A stretch of 64,000 bases of DNA, from positions 1 through 64,000 of the forward strand of contig SVJU01000003.1 in NCBI GenBank assembly GCA_015068825.1, written 5' to 3'. The stretch's first letter is position 1. Every line of letters begins with the position of its first letter. A model generated the notes under the pieces. That model had not been told where the DNA came from and searched no databases. It worked only from the letters and a program-made list of their open reading frames with translations. This document shows, in pieces, positions 33,884 to 42,297 of this stretch. The position numbers and the translations under genes are program-made. The stretch comes from Oscillospiraceae bacterium. Lineage in GTDB: Bacteria; Bacillota; Clostridia; UMGS1810.

Positions 33884-33909
33884 AAGGCTGAACGTAAAAG
33901 TTCAGCCTT
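33884..33909. terminator. Bidirectional intrinsic terminator
   Basis: AAGGCTGAAC/GTTCAGCCTT, a perfect 10-bp stem with a 6-nt loop, flanked by A-rich and T-rich runs between two convergent genes. Confidence 0.9.
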
Positions 33910-33914
33910 AAAAT

Positions 33915-35390
33915 TTATTTTTTTGTCTGATACAACGGCTCGCAGGTTAAGTTTACTCCAAGCCGTCTGAAAACTTTTTCGTCTACAGATGACAAAATAA
34001 CAGTTGAATGAACCTCACAGCCTCTTAATTTCGAAAGCTGCTCCATTGCAAGTTCAGCATTTTCATCACTTGCCGCACAAATTGAAAGTGCAATAAGTAT
34101 TTCATCAGTATGAAGTCTTGGATTTCGGTTTCCAAGATGTGCCGTTTTTAAGTGCTGAATAGGCTCTATAATAACCGGTGAAATAAGTTCTACTTCATCG
34201 TCAATTCCTGCAAGTGCCTTTAAAGCATTTAATAAAAGTGCCGATGATGCTCCAAGAAGTTCAGTAGTTTTTCCTGTTATAATTGTACCGTCAGGAAGCT
34301 GAAGTGATGCTGCAGGCAAGCCAGTGATTGCCGCTTTTTGAAGTGCAGGTGCAATAACTAATCTGTCGTTTGTTGTAATACCTGCTTTTTTCATTAAAAG
34401 TTCAAGCTTATAAACGGTATCGTCATCGGTTAATATACCTTTTCTCTGGTCGCAAAGAGCTGTATAATATCTTCTTATTATTTCCTGCTTTGATGCTTCT
34501 TTTACAACCTCATCATCGATAATGCAGTTGCCCGCCATATTAACACCCATATCGGTAGGTGATTTATAAGGACAAGTTCCAAGAATTTTTTCAAGCATTG
34601 CATTTACAACAGGGAAAATTTCAACATCACGGTTGTAGTTTACTGTTGTTTTGCCGTACGCTTCAAGATGGAACGGGTCAATCATATTTACATCGTTAAG
34701 ATCGGCAGTTGCAGCCTCATACGCAAGATTAACAGGATGTGTAAGCGGAATATTCCATATAGGAAATGTCTCAAATTTAGCATATCCTGACTGGATACCT
34801 CTTTTATGTTCATGATAAAGCTGTGATAAACAGGTTGCCATTTTTCCGCTTCCGGGACCTGGAGCTGTAACAACCACAAGCTCTTTTGTAGTTTCTATAT
34901 ATTCATTTTTTCCAAAGCCATCATCACTTACAATTTTGGCAATATCCGAAGGATAACCATCTATTGTGTAATGACAATAAACCTTAACACCAAGCGCTTC
35001 AAGCCTCTTTTTAAATGCTGTGCACGCAACCTGATTGTTAAAGCGTGTCATTACAACCGAGCCAACATAAAGACCAATTGAACGGAAACAATCTATCAAA
35101 CGGATAACATCAAGATCATAGGTAATTCCAAGGTCACTTCGTTGCTTATTTTTTTCAATATCAAATGCATTTATGGCGATAACAATCTCTACCCTGTCTT
35201 TTAGCTGAAGAAGCATTTTAAGCTTACTGTCCGGCTCAAAACCCGGTAAAACTCTTGACGCATGATAATCGTCAAATAACTTTCCGCCAAATTCAAGGTA
35301 CAGCTTTCCGCCAAATTGCGCTATTCTTTCTCTGATATGTTCAGATTGTGTATGAAGATATTTATCATTGTCAAATCCAACCATCGCCAT
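33915..35390 (-). CDS. DUF1846 (UPF0371) family protein
   Basis: A 491-residue cytoplasmic protein of the highly conserved DUF1846 family. Recognised segments are [15 protein letters not shown] at the N-terminus, [17 protein letters not shown] (about 37-53), [22 protein letters not shown] (in two parts, about 172-193) and [15 protein letters not shown] (about 284-298). The PGSGK stretch is loop-like and could bind a phosphate. Structures exist for the family but no accepted function. AGAGGTG precedes the ATG. Monocistronic, convergent with the previous gene. Confidence 0.92.
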   Translation of the reverse strand: MAMVGFDNDKYLHTQSEHIRERIAQFGGKLYLEFGGKLFDDYHASRVLPGFEPDSKLKMLLQLKDRVEIVIAINAFDIEKNKQRSDLGITYDLDVIRLIDCFRSIGLYVGSVVMTRFNNQVACTAFKKRLEALGVKVYCHYTIDGYPSDIAKIVSDDGFGKNEYIETTKELVVVTAPGPGSGKMATCLSQLYHEHKRGIQSGYAKFETFPIWNIPLTHPVNLAYEAATADLNDVNMIDPFHLEAYGKTTVNYNRDVEIFPVVNAMLEKILGTCPYKSPTDMGVNMAGNCIIDDEVVKEASKQEIIRRYYTALCDQRKGILTDDDTVYKLELLMKKAGITTNDRLVIAPALQKAAITGLPAASLQLPDGTIITGKTTELLGASSALLLNALKALAGIDDEVELISPVIIEPIQHLKTAHLGNRNPRLHTDEILIALSICAASDENAELAMEQLSKLRGCEVHSTVILSSVDEKVFRRLGVNLTCEPLYQTKK

Positions 35391-35486
35391 TTAATACACC
35401 TCTTATCTTTTGAATACTTCCATATTTTTTAATTATATAACATATTTAATATTATTTCAAGAGTAAAAAAACTTTTTTGGGATATG

Positions 35487-35515
35487 TTGTCATTTTTGTA
35501 TGTTTATGGTATAAT
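35487..35515 (+). promoter_or_regulatory. Promoter of the CPBP protease gene
   Basis: TTGTCA (35487-35492), 17-nt spacer, TATAAT (35510-35515), 33 bp before the ATG. Confidence 0.8.
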
Positions 35516-35547
35516 TAATACATAAATCCAAACTCAAAGGAGATTAT

Positions 35548-36228
35548 ATGAAAAGTAACATTAAAAAAGCTGTTCTTATAGTATTTCTTATAGCCGTTTT
35601 TTGTATTCTTATGGCGTTCATTGACGGAATACTTAAAGCAAGTTATTTTATTAAATCAATCATAAAATTTGTATTGTTTTTAATATTACCGGCTATATAC
35701 TCATTTTATGACAAAAGCATAAAAATAAAAGAAATTTTTATAATAAATAAAAAAGGAATAAACCTCGCACTCATTTTAGGTGTATCGGTTTACTTAGTTA
35801 TTTTAGGCGGATATTTACTTCTTAAAAATGTTTTTGATTTTTCAAAAATTACAGGTGCATTAACTCAAAACATCGGCGTTACAGGAAGTAATTTTATATT
35901 TGTTTCGCTATACATATCTTTTGTAAATTCTTTTTTAGAAGAGTTTTTCTTCCGTGGATTTGCTTTTTTAACACTCAAAAGAATAACAGGCACAAAATTT
36001 GCTTATCTATTCAGTGCGGCGGTATTTGCAATTTATCATATAGCTATGATGATTGGCTGGTTTGAGCTTGATGTATTTACAATCATTATGGCAGGGCTTT
36101 TTGCAGGTGGACTTATATTTAACTATCTTAACGAAAAAAGCAAAACTATCTACCCTTCGTGGTTAGTACATATGTTTGCTAATTTTGCCATAAATACAGT
36201 AGGCTTTATACTGTTTGGAATAATATAA
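35548..36228 (+). CDS. CPBP-family intramembrane metalloprotease
   Basis: A 226-residue integral membrane protein with about seven hydrophobic segments. The CPBP/Abi motifs are all present: Glu131-Glu132 with Arg136 in LEEFFFRG, His164 in IYHIAMM, and His208 with Asn212 in LVHMFANFAIN. These form the active site of the Rce1/CAAX-protease superfamily. Members act in bacteriocin self-immunity, peptide processing or membrane protein turnover. It lies 90 bp upstream of the SCIFF peptide gene, so a role in peptide processing is conceivable but it has its own promoter. Confidence 0.9.
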   Translation: MKSNIKKAVLIVFLIAVFCILMAFIDGILKASYFIKSIIKFVLFLILPAIYSFYDKSIKIKEIFIINKKGINLALILGVSVYLVILGGYLLLKNVFDFSKITGALTQNIGVTGSNFIFVSLYISFVNSFLEEFFFRGFAFLTLKRITGTKFAYLFSAAVFAIYHIAMMIGWFELDVFTIIMAGLFAGGLIFNYLNEKSKTIYPSWLVHMFANFAINTVGFILFGII

Positions 36229-36259
36229 CCAAACAATACTAAGTTTATATTTTTAAATA

Positions 36260-36288
36260 TTGACTTTAATTAAATCTTATGGTAAAAT
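36260..36288 (+). promoter_or_regulatory. Promoter of the SCIFF operon
   Basis: TTGACT (36260-36265), 17-nt spacer, TAAAAT (36283-36288), 30 bp before scfA. Confidence 0.8.
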
Positions 36289-36318
36289 TAAGTATATTAT
36301 CTTGTGGAGGTTACTATT

Positions 36319-36471
36319 ATGAAACATATTAAAACTCTTAAAACTCGCAATCTTTGTGACAGCGCGAAGAATGGCGGATGCGGCGAATGCCAGACTTCTT
36401 GTCAGTCTGCTTGCAAAACAAGCTGTGGTATTGCTAATCAGCAGTGCGAAAACAAAAAAGAAAGCAAGTAA
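36319..36471 (+). CDS. scfA: SCIFF precursor peptide
   Basis: A 50-residue ribosomally made peptide, the substrate of the radical SAM enzyme encoded next. It opens with MKHIKTLK and carries the family core GECQTSCQSACKTSC. SCIFF peptides (six cysteines in forty-five residues) are nearly universal in Clostridia and receive Cys-to-Thr thioether crosslinks. Cysteines are at 13, 21, 24, 28, 32, 36 and 43; Cys13 is additional to the usual six. TGGAGG lies 8 nt before the ATG. A hairpin at 36484-36512 separates it from the maturase gene and probably makes the peptide more abundant than the enzyme. Its biological role remains unknown. Confidence 0.96.
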   Translation: MKHIKTLKTRNLCDSAKNGGCGECQTSCQSACKTSCGIANQQCENKKESK

Positions 36472-36483
36472 TTTTAAATTATT

Positions 36484-36512
36484 AAATGCCGTTGTAATAA
36501 ACGGCATTTTTT
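36484..36512 (+). terminator. Partial terminator between scfA and scfB
   Basis: AAATGCCGTT/AACGGCATTT, 10-bp stem with a 5-nt loop followed by TTTATT. It should reduce read-through into scfB. Confidence 0.85.
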
Positions 36513-36542
36513 ATTGTGATAGTATACAAGGAGATTTGTTTT

Positions 36543-37928
36543 ATGATACATAAATATAAACTTGGCGGATACAACATTGTGCTTGATATTTCGTCAGGCT
36601 CGGTACATGTGGTGGATAATGTTGCCTACGACATAATTGATATTTTTGAAGATAATGATAAAAATACCATTATTGAAAAAATATCGGAAAAATATGCTGA
36701 TAATAAAGATATTACAAAAAACGATATAGAAGAATGTTACTTACAAATTGAAGAATTAAAAAATAATGGTCAGCTTTTTGCTCCCGATACATTTGAAGAT
36801 AAAGCAGGGCATTTAAAACAAAAAACATCGGGAGTTATAAAGGCGCTTTGCCTTCATGTAGCACACACCTGCAACTTAAACTGTTCATACTGCTTTGCAA
36901 GTCAGGGAAAATATCACGGCGAGCGCGATGTGATGAGCTTTGAGGTTGGAAAAAGAGCACTTGATTTTCTTGTTGAAAATTCGGGAACAAGAAAAAACCT
37001 TGAGGTTGACTTTTTTGGCGGCGAGCCGCTTATGAACTTTGATGTTGTGAAAAAACTTGTTGAGTATGCAAGAAGCATTGAAAAAGAAAAAAACAAAAAC
37101 TTCCGTTTCACATTAACAACAAACGGTGTTCTGGTTGATGACGATGTTATAGAATTTGCAAACAAAGAAATGAGCAATGTTGTTTTGAGTCTTGACGGCA
37201 GAAAAGAAGTTCACGACCGTTACAGAGTTGACTATAACGGAAACGGCAGCTGGGATAAGATTGTTCCTAAATTTCAAAAATTTGTAACTCTTAGAGGCGG
37301 CAAAAACTACTATATGCGTGGCACCTTTACACATGCAAACCCCGATTTTTTAGAAGATATCAAAAAAATGCTTGAGCTTGGTTTTTATGAGCTTAGTATG
37401 GAGCCAGTTGTGTGTGCCCCCGGCGATAAAGAAGAATTAACCGAAGAAGATTTACCAATAGTACTTGACCAGTATGAAAAGTTAGCAAATCTTATGATAG
37501 AATACGATAAAAAAGGCACACCATTTACCTTCTATCACTATATGATTGATTTAGAAGATGGCCCTTGTATTTACAAAAGAATTTCGGGCTGTGGCTCAGG
37601 AACTGAATATATGGCAGTTACACCCTGGGGTGATTTATACCCATGCCATCAGTTTGTTGGTGAAGAAAAGTTTAAGCTTGGCGATATTTATAACGGTGTT
37701 ACAAATACGAAAATTCAGCAAAGCTTTTCAGATTGTAATGTTTATGCACGCCCCGACTGCAAGGACTGCTGGGCAAAGCTATATTGCTCTGGCGGATGCA
37801 GTGCAAATGCATATCATTCAACAGGCTCTGTCAAGGGTGTTTACAAATACGGATGTGAGCTTTTTAAAAAGAGAATGGAATGTGCTATTATGGTTGCAAT
37901 ATCAAGAGCATTCAGTGAGGAAGAATAA
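36543..37928 (+). CDS. scfB: SCIFF maturase, radical SAM/SPASM thioether synthase
   Basis: A 461-residue radical SAM enzyme. The N-terminal part (1-90) resembles a RiPP recognition element. The SAM cluster cysteines are Cys110, Cys114 and Cys117 in CNLNCSYC, followed by FFGGEPLMNFD. The C-terminal SPASM/twitch region carries many cysteines: CGSGTEYMAV, PCHQF, CNVYARPDCKDCWAKLYCSGGC and a final Cys in KYGCELF. It installs thioether bonds in the SCIFF peptide. I start it at the ATG at 36543, 9 nt after AAGGAG; an upstream GTG precedes the ribosome site. The following decarboxylase gene overlaps it by 1 bp. Confidence 0.96.
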   Translation: MIHKYKLGGYNIVLDISSGSVHVVDNVAYDIIDIFEDNDKNTIIEKISEKYADNKDITKNDIEECYLQIEELKNNGQLFAPDTFEDKAGHLKQKTSGVIKALCLHVAHTCNLNCSYCFASQGKYHGERDVMSFEVGKRALDFLVENSGTRKNLEVDFFGGEPLMNFDVVKKLVEYARSIEKEKNKNFRFTLTTNGVLVDDDVIEFANKEMSNVVLSLDGRKEVHDRYRVDYNGNGSWDKIVPKFQKFVTLRGGKNYYMRGTFTHANPDFLEDIKKMLELGFYELSMEPVVCAPGDKEELTEEDLPIVLDQYEKLANLMIEYDKKGTPFTFYHYMIDLEDGPCIYKRISGCGSGTEYMAVTPWGDLYPCHQFVGEEKFKLGDIYNGVTNTKIQQSFSDCNVYARPDCKDCWAKLYCSGGCSANAYHSTGSVKGVYKYGCELFKKRMECAIMVAISRAFSEEE

Positions 37929-39265
37929 TGAATACCCCTATCTGTGATTTTGTAGAAAATTACATAAATTCCAATGCATTAAGATGCCATATGCCAGGAC
38001 ATAAAGGAAAAGATTTTCTTGGCTTTGAAAAATATGATATTACCGAATTTTTTGGTGCTGATTCTCTTTATGAAGCAACTGGCATAATAAAACAAAGCGA
38101 AGATAATGCAGGCAAGATTTTTGGTGCAAATACATTTTATTCAACCGAAGGTTCTTCACAGTGTATTCGTGCTCTTATTTATCTTGCGTTACAATTTGCA
38201 AAACAAAATGGAAAAAATACTCATATTTTTGCTACAAGAAATGTTCATAAAACCTTTTTAAGTGCACTTAATCTTTTAGATTTTGATGTTACCTGGATTT
38301 ATGGCAAAAATCAAACATCATATCTTTCGTGCAAAATAGATGCAGATGATATTGAATGTGCATTAAAAAGCGCAAAAACAAAACCGTGTGCACTTTACAT
38401 CACCTCTCCTGACTATCTTGGAAATATGCAGGATATTAAAAAAATTGCCGATGTATGCCACAAATTTGGCGTTCTTTTATTGGTGGATAACGCTCACGGT
38501 GCATATTTAAAATTTTTGGAAGAATCAAATCATCCAATAGACTTGGGTGCTGATATTGTATGTGATTCTGCACACAAAACACTTCCCGCTTTAACAGGCG
38601 GTGCATACCTTCATATATCGTACAATGCGCCATCGTTTTTTAAAGAAAATGCAAAAGAAGCACTTGGTATGTTTGGTTCAACAAGCCCTTCATATCTTAT
38701 TTTGCAGTCGCTCGATAAAATAAATCCTTATTTATATTATGATTTTAAAAACGAGCTTTCTTCTTTTATTAAAGATACAAATAAAGTTAAAGAAATACTT
38801 GTATCAAACGGTTATTCTTTTTGTGGCGATGAAAAATTAAAGCTTACTCTTGATATAAAAAAATATGGATATACAGGCTTTTCTTTTGCGGACATACTTA
38901 TTAAAAACAATATTTATCCTGAATTTTACGATAACGATTTTGTTGTGCTTATGCTTACTGAGCAAACAGGTAAAAATGATTTAAAACGGTTAACCGATGT
39001 GCTTTTGTCAATTAAAAGCAAACCCGAAGTTTTTGACGCACCTCCCGTTTTACACAAACCAAAAAGGATAATGAGTGTTAAAGAAGCACTTTTTTCAAAA
39101 AGAGAAATTTTGGATATTTCAAAATGCAAAGGAAGAGTTTTTGCATCACTTTCTATCTTTTGTCCACCTGCAGTTCCAATTATAATTTGCGGAGAAGAAA
39201 TTGACGAAAGTGCAATTAATTGTTTTTCTTATTATGGCGTAAAAAAATGTGAAGTTGTTAAGTAA
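37928..39265 (+). CDS. PLP-dependent Orn/Lys/Arg decarboxylase-type protein
   Basis: A 445-residue fold-type I PLP enzyme of the Orn/Lys/Arg decarboxylase major domain. The N-terminal substrate region RCHMPGHKGKDF (19-30) and TEFFGADSLYEATGII are typical. PLP-contact motifs are STEGSSQ (72-78), VDNAHGA with Asp187, and SAHKTLPALTGG with Schiff-base Lys217. At 445 residues it is the short Gram-positive form (B. subtilis YaaO/SpeA-like). Which amino acid it uses is not known. Its ATG overlaps the scfB stop (TAATG), so it is translationally coupled to the SCIFF maturase. Confidence 0.92.
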   Translation: MNTPICDFVENYINSNALRCHMPGHKGKDFLGFEKYDITEFFGADSLYEATGIIKQSEDNAGKIFGANTFYSTEGSSQCIRALIYLALQFAKQNGKNTHIFATRNVHKTFLSALNLLDFDVTWIYGKNQTSYLSCKIDADDIECALKSAKTKPCALYITSPDYLGNMQDIKKIADVCHKFGVLLLVDNAHGAYLKFLEESNHPIDLGADIVCDSAHKTLPALTGGAYLHISYNAPSFFKENAKEALGMFGSTSPSYLILQSLDKINPYLYYDFKNELSSFIKDTNKVKEILVSNGYSFCGDEKLKLTLDIKKYGYTGFSFADILIKNNIYPEFYDNDFVVLMLTEQTGKNDLKRLTDVLLSIKSKPEVFDAPPVLHKPKRIMSVKEALFSKREILDISKCKGRVFASLSIFCPPAVPIIICGEEIDESAINCFSYYGVKKCEVVK

Positions 39266-39275
39266 TGCACAATAA

Positions 39276-39308
39276 AAAAGACCCATTGGATATCCAATGG
39301 GTTTTTTA
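39276..39308 (+). terminator. Intrinsic terminator
   Basis: A perfect palindrome ACCCATTGG/CCAATGGGT followed by TTTTTT, closing the SCIFF operon. A-rich on the other side, so it may also end the convergent gene. Confidence 0.92.
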
Positions 39309-39319
39309 TTTATTTTAAA

Positions 39320-40114
39320 TTATTCTTCAATAATTTCTTCTTCGATTATTTCTTCTTCAATAATCTCTTCTTCAATGATTTCTTCTTCAATGATTTCTTC
39401 TTCAATGATTTCTTCTTCGATTACTTCTTCAATAATCTCTTCTTCAATGATTGTTTCTTCGATAATTACTTCTTCAATTACTTCTTCAACTACTTCTTCA
39501 ACTTCAACAGTTGCAATCATAACTTTCTTTTCTGCGCCATCCCAGTCAACCTTGCAACCAAAAGCTTCTGATACTGCACGAAGTGGAATTAAAGTTCTGT
39601 CATTTACAATCTGAGCAGCAACATCTAATTCAACAGCTTCATTTCCAACAAAAAGTGTTGGTGTACCAATCTGTAAAACAACGCTTGTTTCTTCTTTGAA
39701 AGCAGAAACTGTTTTTGTTTCGTCATCCCAGTTAACAACTGCACCAAGTGCTTCAAAAATAACTCTTAAAGGAACCATTGTTCTATCGTTAATTATAACA
39801 GGGTCAACATCAAATACTAAAGCTTCGCCGTCTAATTCAACACTGATTGCTTTTTCAGCAGTTTCTTCAACTACTTCTTCAACAATTATTTCTTCTGTAA
39901 CTTCTTCAATAACTGTTTCTTCAACAATTATTTCTTCTGTAACTTCTTCGATAACTGTTTCTTCAACAATTACTTCTTCTGTAACTTCTTCGATAACTGT
40001 TTCTTCAACTACTACCTCTTCAGTTACTTCTTCAACAACTGTTTCTTCAGCAAATGCCATTGTGCAAGATAAAATCATAGCAACTGCCAAAATGATACTT
40101 AAAAATTTTTTCAT
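39320..40114 (-). CDS. Secreted stalk-domain protein flanked by Glu/Ile/Val repeats
   Basis: A 264-residue exported protein. Signal peptide 1-22 (ALA-like cut at MAFA-EE) is followed by an acidic repeat (23-86), a copper-amine-oxidase-N stalk domain (89-200) with NDRTMVPLRVIFE and NDRTLIPLRAVSE, and a second acidic repeat to the end (201-264). The first repeat has three copies of a 14-residue unit (VEETVIEEVTEEII), the second mainly a 5-residue unit IIEEE. The paired glutamates alternate with branched aliphatics. No enzyme motif is visible. Role is unknown: a surface spacer or a protein that self-assembles into beta-structure is possible. Monocistronic. The family is common on clostridial surfaces. 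Confidence 0.8.
   Translation of the reverse strand: MKKFLSIILAVAMILSCTMAFAEETVVEEVTEEVVVEETVIEEVTEEVIVEETVIEEVTEEIIVEETVIEEVTEEIIVEEVVEETAEKAISVELDGEALVFDVDPVIINDRTMVPLRVIFEALGAVVNWDDETKTVSAFKEETSVVLQIGTPTLFVGNEAVELDVAAQIVNDRTLIPLRAVSEAFGCKVDWDGAEKKVMIATVEVEEVVEEVIEEVIIEETIIEEEIIEEVIEEEIIEEEIIEEEIIEEEIIEEEIIEEEIIEE
39323..39514. repeat. Tandem repeat, 15-bp unit, C-terminal acidic repeat
   Basis: A series of 15-bp units of the AATGATTTCTTCTTC/AATAATTTCTTCTTC type (plus strand), coding the pentapeptide IIEEE in the minus-strand gene. The array is nearly perfect at 39323-39425 and more diverged toward 39514. In-frame unit length means copy changes keep the reading frame. Confidence 0.88.
39851..40048. 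repeat. Tandem repeat, 42-bp unit, N-terminal acidic repeat
   Basis: Three nearly identical 42-bp copies plus partial ones, each coding a 14-residue unit with two Glu-Glu pairs. The copies differ by a few silent or conservative changes. Confidence 0.85.
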
Positions 40115-40143
40115 CCTTTGTTTCCTCCAATTTTAATTTATTT

Positions 40144-41142
40144 TTATTCTATAACACATGGTGTGTTAGGATGGATAACATTAATCCAGGTTGTACCGGG
40201 ATTTGTCATAACTTCGTTTCCGTCAGCTGTTTTAAAAACGGTTTTTGCATTTCGTGATGTTTTCTGCCAGGTAACAGGAACACATTTACCGCCTGTTATA
40301 AATATACCTTCACCGCTTCCTACAGTATCAACCTCCTGACGGTCAGAACCATCGCCAAGAGAGTAGTTTCTTGTATACTGAATTATAATATTTGTAGCGG
40401 TAGCATATACACCATTAGCATCTTTATGTTCAGTAGAATTCATTTTTCGCTTATAAACCTTATTTTCCGCATCGTATGTATAATAAACTTTGTAGTGATA
40501 CGAATAAGGAACGGTAATATTTAAAGCACTTTCCCCTTCAATTTCACAAAATTCTCTGTTTATATTTTCAATTTTATCTTCTGTGGTGTTTCGGTATCCT
40601 TTTTTAGATGCCATTTCTTTAATATTTGCTATATTTGTATAGGCGCTGTGCCAGTCGCCTGCATATTTTCTCTCACGCCAGAAGATTGATTCATCCGTTC
40701 CTAAAATTCCGTTTATTTTGTTGATGCCAAGACTTGAAATATCGTTTGCCGCCTTGGGACTCCAGCCAAAATGAACATAAGTTGCATCGTTTTCAAGAAC
40801 ATAATCTAAAAAGTAATGTCTGGATGAGCGAACAGGTCCGATTTTTTCACAGTCGGTATTTTTAAAAAGTGCCATAAAACGGGTTGAACCGCCTTCGACC
40901 ATTACTTCATAAACCTTGTATGCTTTATCAAGTCCTGCCTGAGGCCATGCAGAGCTGTTGTCGTTATCAATCATTACTGCAATCGGTCTTTCGTTACTGT
41001 CAGCAACCACCTTGTAAAACTCGCTTGTTGTATCAACTACTTCAGGTGGAATTATTTCGTCTTCCTTTGCAATATCATCTTTTTTTGCGCAAGCTGTAAA
41101 TAAAAATGTAAGTGATAAAATAAGTGCCAGAACTTTTTTCAT
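40144..41142 (-). CDS. DUF3048 lipoprotein (YerB-like)
   Basis: A 332-residue lipoprotein. The signal ends in the lipobox LFTAC with Cys18 as the lipid site. The DUF3048 N-terminal domain (RPIAVMIDNDNSSAWPQAGL at about 51-70) and the second domain (SRHYFLDYVLENDATYVHFGWSP near 107-128, TWQKTS and TTWINVI near the end) are both present. The family (B. subtilis YerB) is widespread in Firmicutes without a confirmed function. Tail residues after position 300 are conserved in the family. A promoter lies at 41175-41203. Confidence 0.9.
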   Translation of the reverse strand: MKKVLALILSLTFLFTACAKKDDIAKEDEIIPPEVVDTTSEFYKVVADSNERPIAVMIDNDNSSAWPQAGLDKAYKVYEVMVEGGSTRFMALFKNTDCEKIGPVRSSRHYFLDYVLENDATYVHFGWSPKAANDISSLGINKINGILGTDESIFWRERKYAGDWHSAYTNIANIKEMASKKGYRNTTEDKIENINREFCEIEGESALNITVPYSYHYKVYYTYDAENKVYKRKMNSTEHKDANGVYATATNIIIQYTRNYSLGDGSDRQEVDTVGSGEGIFITGGKCVPVTWQKTSRNAKTVFKTADGNEVMTNPGTTWINVIHPNTPCVIE

Positions 41143-41174
41143 ACTCTCACCCTATATTAAATTTATTATATATT

Positions 41175-41203
41175 ATTCTACATCATTAATTACCAGTTGT
41201 CAA
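41175..41203 (-). promoter_or_regulatory. Promoter of the DUF3048 gene
   Basis: TTGACA (41198-41203), 17-nt spacer, TAGAAT (41175-41180) on the minus strand. Confidence 0.82.
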
Positions 41204-41223
41204 ACAAAACAAAAAATTATTCA

Positions 41224-42114
41224 TTAATTTGTAATAATTCTTATTGCTTTGCTTTTATTTGTTATTTCAACTTTTTTATGGTCACCACCGTATTCACCGT
41301 CAACAGTCCAGCTTATAGGGGTTTGACAATGTATTTTAATTTTACTGCACTTTAACGAAACAAACATCTTTGATTGTGTATTACGGCTAAGAAGATCTGT
41401 AATTGCCGTCTGAAGCTCCATTGGATTTTTTGGCATTTTAATTAAAAGAACCTCAAAAAGTCCGTCATTTAACGAAACATCTTTACTTACCATTTCAAAT
41501 CCACCTACATAATCAGTGTTTGATACCATACCAAAAACAAATTCATCTTCTATAAACTTATCTTCTACATTGATTTTTGTTTTGATGGGTTTGATTGTCC
41601 CTACTCTTTTTAAGCCCTCCATCAAATATGCCGCATAACCAAACATATTTTTGAACTGCTGATTTGTCTGATAGGAAACATCTGTAAATGCGCCGAATGC
41701 CGCTACATAGACAAAATATTTTTTTGAAAATTTTCCTATATCAACTAAAATTTCTTTTCCTTTTATAATGTTTTTACAGGCTTCAAGCTGATTTTTTGGA
41801 ATATGAAGACTTGTGGCAAAATCATTTACCGTTCCTGATGGAATATAGCCAAGAGGTGGGCGTTTTGCTTTTGGAATACTCATAAGTCCACACACTGCCT
41901 CATTTAATGTACCATCGCCACCCGATGCGACAACAAGGTCATAATCGAGTGCATTTTTAGAAATTTTTTCAGTTGCATCGCCTTTTGTCTGGGTAGGATA
42001 CACCAAAACCTCATAATCTGCTTTTACAAAAGTATCTATTATATTTAAAAGATTTCCTTTTATCTGCGCTCGTCCAGAGTGCGGATTAAAAACAAAGTAA
42101 AGTTTTTTCGGCAT
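41224..42114 (-). CDS. Diacylglycerol/lipid kinase family protein (YegS/DgkB-like)
   Basis: A 296-residue soluble lipid kinase. The glycine-rich nucleotide loop GGDGTLNE is at 65-72, the N-terminal NPHSGRA (10-16) contacts the phosphate, and GTVNDFATSLHIP near 92 is the third motif. C-terminal beta-sandwich includes DGLFEVLLI and the terminal TVDGEYGG. The family phosphorylates diacylglycerol, undecaprenol-like lipids or sphingosine. Substrate here is unknown. GGAG lies upstream of ATG; own promoter at 42193-42222. Confidence 0.9.
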   Translation of the reverse strand: MPKKLYFVFNPHSGRAQIKGNLLNIIDTFVKADYEVLVYPTQTKGDATEKISKNALDYDLVVASGGDGTLNEAVCGLMSIPKAKRPPLGYIPSGTVNDFATSLHIPKNQLEACKNIIKGKEILVDIGKFSKKYFVYVAAFGAFTDVSYQTNQQFKNMFGYAAYLMEGLKRVGTIKPIKTKINVEDKFIEDEFVFGMVSNTDYVGGFEMVSKDVSLNDGLFEVLLIKMPKNPMELQTAITDLLSRNTQSKMFVSLKCSKIKIHCQTPISWTVDGEYGGDHKKVEITNKSKAIRIITN

Positions 42115-42192
42115 AGATAAATCTCCTTTTAATTATAATATATGTATTACACTTGCCATAAAAAACACATTTTATAACTTTATAATTTATTA

Positions 42193-42222
42193 ATTCTAAC
42201 ACTTTTTAACACATTATGTCAA
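42193..42222 (-). promoter_or_regulatory. Promoter of the lipid kinase gene
   Basis: TTGACA (42217-42222), 18-nt spacer, TAGAAT (42193-42198) on the minus strand. Confidence 0.75.
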
Positions 42223-42241
42223 TAACAATACTCAAAGTAAA

Positions 42242-42284
42242 AAATAAACCGCACCCCAAAAAATAAGGCGCAGTTTATTTTACT
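42242..42284 (-). terminator. Terminator downstream of spo0A
   Basis: Minus-strand hairpin AAATAAACTGCGCC/GGTGCGGTTTATTT with one or two mismatches and a T tail, just after the spo0A stop. Confidence 0.8.
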
Positions 42285-42297
42285 ATATAAGGAAGAT

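Noticed and set aside
39323-39514. Regular 15-bp repeats that could look like a CRISPR or a microsatellite
   Set aside because: The units are contiguous with no spacers, in frame with a signal-peptide protein and coding a regular Glu/Ile pentapeptide; it is a coding tandem repeat.
39297-39614. Plus-strand ORF of 105 codons rich in Ser and Ile
   Set aside because: It is the antisense of the acidic repeat gene; Glu codons GAA read backwards give TTC/TCT serine and phenylalanine codons. No ribosome site.
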